Below, piece by piece: positions 7,939 through 12,019 of a stretch of DNA of 12,019 nucleotides. The notes under the pieces were generated by a model. That model did no database searches, had not been told where the DNA came from, and was given only the letters and a program-made list of their open reading frames with translations. This stretch comes from Chitinophagales bacterium (GTDB lineage: Bacteria; Bacteroidota; Bacteroidia; Chitinophagales; Saprospiraceae): assembly GCA_013297575.1 (NCBI GenBank), contig JAAFHO010000109.1, positions 1 to 12,019 on the forward strand. The letters run 5' to 3'. The first letter of the stretch is position 1. The number at the start of each line of letters is the position of its first letter. The position numbers were made by a program, and so were the translations under genes.

Positions 7939-8889
7939 ATGAAGAAAAAAATTAAACTTGTAAAAAATAGATCAGATATCGGCGCAGGGACACGCGGTGC
8001 TGATATGGGCATTGATGCCATCGAAATAGCGGCGATCAATTCAGGGAACGACTATTTCAATCGCTTTGATTTCGTAGATGTTAAAACACATAATGAGTCC
8101 ATCTATGACAAAATGAACAATTCCTTTGCCAAACGGATCGAAGATGTATATGAACAATGCACTCGGGTGAGCAAAACGGTCAAAAAAACACTTGAAAAGG
8201 ATTTTTTCCCTATTGTTTTGTCGGGCGACCATTCTTCTTCCTTAGGCACTATAAGCGGCGTCAAAGCGGCGTATCCTAACCATACTCTAGGTGTCATTTG
8301 GATCGATGCACATGCCGATTTACACTCTCCTTATACCTCGCCGTCGGGTAATATTCACGGAATGCCGTTGGCCGCTGCCCTTGCCGATGATAATTTGGCT
8401 TGTTGTGTCAATGAAGTGGGCCGATCTACTGAAAAGTATTGGAATGCAATGAAAAAAATAGGGATTAAGGGCGCAAAAGTTTTGGGGAAGCATATCGTTT
8501 ATTTTGGTGTACGCTCTACCGAAGAACCCGAAGATAAGCAGATGGCAAAATTAGACATCAAAAACTATATGGCGGCCGAAATCCGATACCGCGGTCTTGA
8601 AACATGTGTTCAGGAGGCATTGGAAAGGCTCACGGATTGCGATATAATTTACATTTCTTTTGATGTGGACAGCATGGATTGTGATCTGATTTCGAACGGA
8701 ACTGGCACACCTGTTTCCAAAGGGTTTGACCAATACGAGGTAATGGAGATTATTAATAGGGCTATTCAATCCGAAAAAGTAGTTTGTATTGAATTTGTGG
8801 AGGTGAATCCGCTGTTGGATACAAAGGGCAATAAAATGGCAGAGACGGCATTTGAGGTGCTGGATAATATTACTAATGCCTTGTTGTAG
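7939..8889 (+). CDS. rocF: Arginase (ureohydrolase family)
   Basis: This 316-residue cytoplasmic enzyme should hydrolyse L-arginine to L-ornithine and urea at a binuclear manganese centre. All expected metal ligands are visible: His98 (LSGDHSS), Asp123, His125 and Asp127 (WIDAHADLHSP), and Asp242 and Asp244 (ISFDVDSMD). SPSGNIHGMPLA at 134-144 matches the substrate-binding loop of arginases, with His140 at the position of human arginase His141, and favours arginase over agmatinase or formiminoglutamase. Glu288 in VEVNP corresponds to the glutamate that binds the guanidinium group. GTGTP is at 254-258. One deviation is Cys248 where the family usually has Pro (DVDxxDP). The N-terminal SDIGAGTRGADMGIDAI block is also typical. 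No arginine transporter or ornithine-using enzyme adjoins it, so it may serve general arginine catabolism or nitrogen release. Confidence 0.92.
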   Translation: MKKKIKLVKNRSDIGAGTRGADMGIDAIEIAAINSGNDYFNRFDFVDVKTHNESIYDKMNNSFAKRIEDVYEQCTRVSKTVKKTLEKDFFPIVLSGDHSSSLGTISGVKAAYPNHTLGVIWIDAHADLHSPYTSPSGNIHGMPLAAALADDNLACCVNEVGRSTEKYWNAMKKIGIKGAKVLGKHIVYFGVRSTEEPEDKQMAKLDIKNYMAAEIRYRGLETCVQEALERLTDCDIIYISFDVDSMDCDLISNGTGTPVSKGFDQYEVMEIINRAIQSEKVVCIEFVEVNPLLDTKGNKMAETAFEVLDNITNALL

Positions 8890-8950
8890 TGTACAATGCC
8901 AAGTATAGTATAAAGGTATCAGGGTAAAACCTAGATAGGGTGTCTAGTTT

Positions 8951-8976
8951 TGGGCAATGTCATTTTGGCTTGCCCA
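8951..8976 (+). terminator. Possible terminator after the arginase gene
   Basis: TGGGCAA (8951-8957) and TTGCCCA (8970-8976) form a perfect 7-base stem with a 12-base loop, about 60 bases after the arginase stop codon. Only three T follow, so as an intrinsic terminator it is weak. It lies 38 bases upstream of the AraC-family regulator start and could instead be part of that gene's control region, for example an operator. Confidence 0.4.
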
Positions 8977-9013
8977 TTTAACAAAACGCTCCTTATCACT
9001 TTTATAACAAAGC

Positions 9014-10120
9014 ATGGAATACACCTATACTTCGGGCATAGCCATCACCTTTTTCTTAGTACTAATCCTAACCAGTAAAAAGCAAAAAAGCAGTGCAGAT
9101 ATTACTTTGGCTGCTTGGTTGGCGGTTACAGGTGTGCATATTGCCTTATTTTACTTGTTTTTTACAAATAAAATACTTGCTTTTCCATACTTACTCGGAC
9201 TAGAAGCACCTTTACCCCTGTTTCAGGGGCCATTTTTATTGCTATACACCGCAACACTCACCAATCAATCATTGTCTAATAGTACCAAAATACTACATTT
9301 TTCGGTGCCAACGCTTTGGTATTTGCTGTTTATACCTTTTATACTGATGCCTTCTGAGCATAAAATATGGGTCTATCAGAACGAAGGGATTGGGTATGAA
9401 ACACTTACTTGGTGTACAGCATGGGCGATCAGATTTTCTGGCATTTTTTATGTAGTTGAGTCCTTTCGTGTATTGAAAAAATACCGCTCCACTATTGACG
9501 AACAGAATACAAGTACCGACAAGATCAACTTTAACTGGCTCCGCTACCTCATCTCCGGTATTGCCGGAATTTGGCTCGTCGTATTTTTTGGGACAGATAC
9601 GCTTATTTTTCTCTCGGCAGTACTTTATGTGTGTTTTATTGGTTATTTTGGGATAAAGCAAGTGGGTATTTTCACCAATCAAGTACCCGCACAAATCTTA
9701 CCTAGCCCACTCCCTGTGCAGGAAGAAATAACCATTAAATATGAAAAATCAGGATTGAGTGAGGAGGCTGCACAAAAAATACACAAAGATTTGGCGGCAG
9801 CAATGGAAGTTGAAAAATTATTTACTAATGCCGATCTAACATTGGCAGATTTGGCGCAGCACCTAGGCGTACATGCTAATTATTTATCGCAAGTAATCAA
9901 TTCCTTTGAGCAAGTCAGTTTCTACGATTATATCAACGTCAAACGCGTCGAGGAATTTAAAAAAGTGGCCATACTACCCAAATCGCAGCAATTTACCTTG
10001 CTTTCCTTAGCCTACGATTGCGGCTTCAATTCCAAAACTTCGTTTAACCGTAATTTTAAAAAAACAACCGGCCTATCACCGAGTGAGTATTTGAATCAGA
10101 AACATGTCGTATTGCAATAG
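9014..10120 (+). CDS. AraC-family transcriptional regulator with membrane-embedded N-terminal domain
   Basis: This 368-residue protein joins a membrane sensor-like half to a DNA-binding half. Residues 1-220 contain about seven hydrophobic helices (near 7-20, 32-50, 66-82, 95-112, 132-150, 176-192 and 197-217). A linker with YEKSGLSEEAAQKIHKDL (243-260) leads into an AraC-type double helix-turn-helix: TLADLAQHLGVHANYLSQVIN (276-296) and FTLLSLAYDCGFNSKTSFNRNFKKTTGLSPSEY (327-359), the last being the AraC signature. The arrangement is frequent in Bacteroidota and suggests DNA binding while anchored in the inner membrane, with the signal sensed in or near the membrane; the ligand is unknown. It is followed in the same direction, after 107 bases, by the hydrolase and barrel pair, which are natural target candidates. 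A link to the upstream arginase is also possible but unsupported. Confidence 0.9.
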   Translation: MEYTYTSGIAITFFLVLILTSKKQKSSADITLAAWLAVTGVHIALFYLFFTNKILAFPYLLGLEAPLPLFQGPFLLLYTATLTNQSLSNSTKILHFSVPTLWYLLFIPFILMPSEHKIWVYQNEGIGYETLTWCTAWAIRFSGIFYVVESFRVLKKYRSTIDEQNTSTDKINFNWLRYLISGIAGIWLVVFFGTDTLIFLSAVLYVCFIGYFGIKQVGIFTNQVPAQILPSPLPVQEEITIKYEKSGLSEEAAQKIHKDLAAAMEVEKLFTNADLTLADLAQHLGVHANYLSQVINSFEQVSFYDYINVKRVEEFKKVAILPKSQQFTLLSLAYDCGFNSKTSFNRNFKKTTGLSPSEYLNQKHVVLQ

Positions 10121-10179
10121 GCGTGTACAACTACTAGTTCCACCTTACAAGATGAACCAATGGCTACCAAATGGCCCCA

Positions 10180-10188
10180 CATCTTTGC
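10180..10188 (+). promoter_or_regulatory. Candidate -7 box for the hydrolase/barrel unit
   Basis: CATCTTTGC matches TAnnTTTG of Bacteroidota promoters at all but the first position. It lies about 40 bases upstream of the hydrolase ATG, a usual distance. A TTG-type -33 element at 19-21 bases is not visible, so the call is weak. The same nine bases occur at 4476-4484 upstream of the receptor gene. Confidence 0.35.
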
Positions 10189-10227
10189 CGAAAATTTACA
10201 ATAATTACTTAACTTAAACAAGTAAAC

Positions 10228-11229
10228 ATGAACTTAACAAAAATTTTAACGGCATCGGTGGTAGCACTGTCCCTAGTAGTTGTGGGCTGTGAACAGGGCG
10301 GTTACGACCCCAGCGAACCGGGGCTATTGGTGGCCAAAACTGTGGATCAAGATCCCTCTATCCCCTCTATTTCGGTCAATGGCACCCAACTTCATGCCCA
10401 ATCTTTTGGCAATCCCAACGACCCAATGCTTGTAGTCCTCCATGGTGGTCCTGGTGCAGATTACCGTTATTTGCTCAACTGTACCGCCTTTGCCGACCAA
10501 GGTTATTATGTTGTATTTTACGATCAGCGTGGTGCCGGATTGTCCAAGAGGCACAACAAAGACATATATACCATGCAGGTCTTATACGATGATTTGTCAG
10601 CCGTCATTGCGCATTACCAAACCGACCCCAGCCAAAAAATATTTCTGCTGGGTCACTCTTGGGGTGCTATGTTGGCTACTGCTTATATCAATAATTATCC
10701 TACTAAAATTAATGGTGTTATTTTGGCAGAACCAGGTGGATTTGTATGGGCAGATGTAGAGGGCTATATTAGCCGTTCTCGTGATTTTAAGTATTTTGGC
10801 GAATTGCTCAATGATGCTGTATATATGGATCAGTTCATTTCAGCAAAAGAAAATGACCACGCGATATTGGATTACAAATTCGATTTACTCACCGCTGTAG
10901 ATGGCGATAAAGACAGCCCCACGGGCAACGAAGGGGCACTACCTTTTTGGCGATCTGGTGCGGTTACCTTTGATGCTTATTTGGAAATTGGGGAAAAAGA
11001 AAGACCCGACTGGACAGCCAATCTTGACCAGTTTACTACAAAAATCCTTTTTGTATATAGCGAAAACAATAAGGCTTACGGCGAAGCACATGCTAAAAAG
11101 GTATCTTCTGCATACACTAATGTTCAACTAGAAAAAACCCTTGGTGCTGGACACGATATGATTTCGTTCCCAACAGGTTGGCAAAATTTTTACCCCGTAG
11201 CACTCACATATCTTAACGAATTAAAATAA
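10228..11229 (+). CDS. Predicted lipoprotein alpha/beta hydrolase, proline iminopeptidase-like
   Basis: This 333-residue protein starts with a lipoprotein signal peptide: basic Lys5, hydrophobic core and lipobox VVGC with Cys21 as the lipidated residue. It is therefore anchored in an envelope membrane. The hydrolase fold shows HGGPG at 72-76 (oxyanion region), DQRGAG at 99-104 and the nucleophile elbow GHSWG at 142-146 with Ser144; HGGPG plus DQRGxG is the signature of the proline iminopeptidase (S33) group. His309 in GAGHDM is the likely catalytic His. The position of the acidic triad member, usually GxxD, reads YSENNKAYG (277-285), so Asp is absent and Glu279 may substitute. Substrate is unknown; a peptide, amide or ester are all possible. 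It sits 107 bases after the AraC-family gene and 7 bases before the barrel gene, indicating a two-gene unit at the cell envelope. Confidence 0.82.
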   Translation: MNLTKILTASVVALSLVVVGCEQGGYDPSEPGLLVAKTVDQDPSIPSISVNGTQLHAQSFGNPNDPMLVVLHGGPGADYRYLLNCTAFADQGYYVVFYDQRGAGLSKRHNKDIYTMQVLYDDLSAVIAHYQTDPSQKIFLLGHSWGAMLATAYINNYPTKINGVILAEPGGFVWADVEGYISRSRDFKYFGELLNDAVYMDQFISAKENDHAILDYKFDLLTAVDGDKDSPTGNEGALPFWRSGAVTFDAYLEIGEKERPDWTANLDQFTTKILFVYSENNKAYGEAHAKKVSSAYTNVQLEKTLGAGHDMISFPTGWQNFYPVALTYLNELK

Positions 11230-11236
11230 TTACCCC

Positions 11237-11899
11237 ATGAAATATTGCATTCTAGCAACCATCACTTTTTTAGGCGTGTTCCGTACTGCCTTTGCACAAA
11301 ATATCAACTGGCGGTCGATACAAACCGATCAAAACCACATCATTAGCCTACAAACTGGCTTCGATTATGGCTTTACCACCGGCATAGGTTATGGCTATCG
11401 GCTTAAAACACCAAAGCCAATATTGCTCAATGTGGAATACAGTTTTCCGGCTGGCGACCACCCTTTTGATGATTTCAAAACAAGGATTGGGGGACAAATG
11501 GAAGTGTTCCAATTCAACGGATTTTCGGCAACAGTAAAGGCATATTGTCCGTTTCGACGTTTTGAAAACAGGCAAACAAGGTTGGTCAATTTTGGTGGCG
11601 AGTTTTCGGGAGTAGTCGGTTATTACAAACCAAAATGGTTTATTTCCGGCGAATTTGGTTTAGATAAAGCCATTATTACCCATATAAAACAGTCGGAGGA
11701 GGCGCGTAAAAATGGCCCATCGCTCCAAAATGGCTGGTATATCCCAACCGGAGGTAATTATTTTTATGGCTTGCAGTCTGGCTTTTCTTTTGGCAAAAAT
11801 GATATTTCTTTAAAAGCAGGACGTATTGTGTCGCAAGGTTTTAAAACGCGCCCATTAATACCATTTTATGCGGAATTGGGGTATAATCGGCGATTTTAG
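11237..11899 (+). CDS. Putative small outer-membrane beta-barrel protein
   Basis: This 220-residue protein is not recognised as a named family. A Sec signal peptide occupies residues 1-20, with probable cleavage at AFA before Gln21. The mature part lacks hydrophobic helices and consists of alternating strands rich in Gly and aromatic residues (for example FDYGFTTGIGYGYRL, LLNVEYSFPAGDH, WFISGEFGLDKA, YFYGLQSGFSFG, PFYAELGYNRRF). It ends in Phe, the residue usually found at the end of barrel proteins recognised by the BAM complex. The size would fit an 8- to 10-stranded barrel. The gene starts 7 bases after the hydrolase stop codon, so the two are almost certainly co-transcribed. A transport or structural role cannot be chosen from sequence alone. 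Confidence 0.65.
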   Translation: MKYCILATITFLGVFRTAFAQNINWRSIQTDQNHIISLQTGFDYGFTTGIGYGYRLKTPKPILLNVEYSFPAGDHPFDDFKTRIGGQMEVFQFNGFSATVKAYCPFRRFENRQTRLVNFGGEFSGVVGYYKPKWFISGEFGLDKAIITHIKQSEEARKNGPSLQNGWYIPTGGNYFYGLQSGFSFGKNDISLKAGRIVSQGFKTRPLIPFYAELGYNRRF

Positions 11900-11916
11900 G
11901 GGGATGTGCATCCAAA

Positions 11917-11956
11917 CACAATGGGCCGCTTGGTATATCCCAAGCGACCCACTGTG
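11917..11956. terminator. Bidirectional terminator-like inverted repeat between convergent genes
   Basis: Bases 11917-11933 and 11940-11956 pair at 15 of 17 positions around a 6-base loop (TATATC), giving a stem with core GCTTGG/CCAAGC and GGG/CCC. It begins 18 bases after the barrel gene stop and ends 34 bases before the stop of the minus-strand gene at the edge. Only short T runs follow on either strand, but the strength of the stem and its place between convergent stops support a shared terminator. Confidence 0.7.
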
Positions 11957-11989
11957 CATATTTGTTTAAAATCCAAAAAAATCAATTTA

Positions 11990-12019
11990 TCACTTTACCA
12001 CCACTAGCGTCTTCGTCAC
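11990..12019 (-). CDS. 3' end of a convergent gene, possible type IX secretion sorting domain (partial)
   Basis: Only the last nine codons and the stop are inside the window. On the minus strand they read VTKTLVVVK followed by TGA. Type A C-terminal sorting domains of proteins exported by the Bacteroidota type IX secretion system commonly end in a short stretch of this kind, a beta-strand such as KLVVxK at the very C-terminus. If correct, the gene encodes a secreted or cell-surface protein extending to the right. Nine residues are too few for certainty, but the reading frame, the stop and the terminator-like repeat just beyond it agree. Confidence 0.5.
   Translation of the reverse strand: MTKTLVVVK

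Noticed and set aside
4619..8889. SusC/SusD-type polysaccharide utilisation locus
   Set aside because: There is no SusD-like lipoprotein, no glycoside hydrolase and no regulator with carbohydrate-sensing domains; the receptor is also too short for a typical SusC.
9293..9694. 133-codon open frame on the minus strand within the AraC-family gene
   Set aside because: It is antisense to the membrane domain of the regulator and shows no domain; chance frame.
1..12019. CRISPR array, tRNA or rRNA genes, insertion sequence, phage or defence system
   Set aside because: Reading both strands showed no regularly spaced repeats, tRNA-like cloverleaf, transposase or known defence domain.

Overview
The window looks like a chromosomal piece from a member of the Bacteroidota. 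The evidence is a two-transmembrane-component-free SdhC-SdhA-SdhB operon (one di-haem cytochrome b subunit, no SdhD), a TonB-dependent receptor with an N-terminal carboxypeptidase-regulatory-like domain, an AraC-type regulator with a membrane-embedded N-terminal half, weak purine-rich ribosome binding sites, promoter-like sequences resembling the TAnnTTTG box of this phylum, and, at the right edge, what looks like the last residues of a type IX secretion sorting domain. A saprospiral or chitinophagal genus is plausible, but that is inference.

Left part (1-4401, minus strand): the sdh operon is transcribed right to left as sdhC, sdhA, a small PP2C-like gene, sdhB, and ends at an intrinsic terminator at 254-303. 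The first 250 bases hold no gene. The unusual element is the 208-residue PP2C-like protein between sdhA and sdhB. Its start codon overlaps the sdhA stop codon (TAATG), so it is probably translationally coupled to sdhA, and two of the usual metal-binding positions of the PP2C fold appear to be lost.

Middle part (4402-8976, plus strand): a 217-base divergent spacer separates sdhC from a TonB-dependent receptor gene that has no SusD partner. It is followed by an AT-rich DoxX-like membrane protein gene and an arginase with all expected manganese ligands. Each gene here has its own spacer of 100-180 bases, so they are probably separate transcription units.

Right part (9014-12019): a membrane-anchored AraC-family regulator is followed by a two-gene unit, a predicted lipoprotein alpha/beta hydrolase of the proline iminopeptidase type and a small outer-membrane beta-barrel protein 7 bases downstream. 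The regulator may control this pair. A strong inverted repeat at 11917-11956 lies between the barrel gene and the end of a convergent minus-strand gene that runs off the window.

No RNA genes, CRISPR arrays, insertion sequences or phage genes were seen. Most of the window is ordinary core metabolism and envelope genes. The PP2C-like gene inside the sdh operon is the best candidate for something undescribed.
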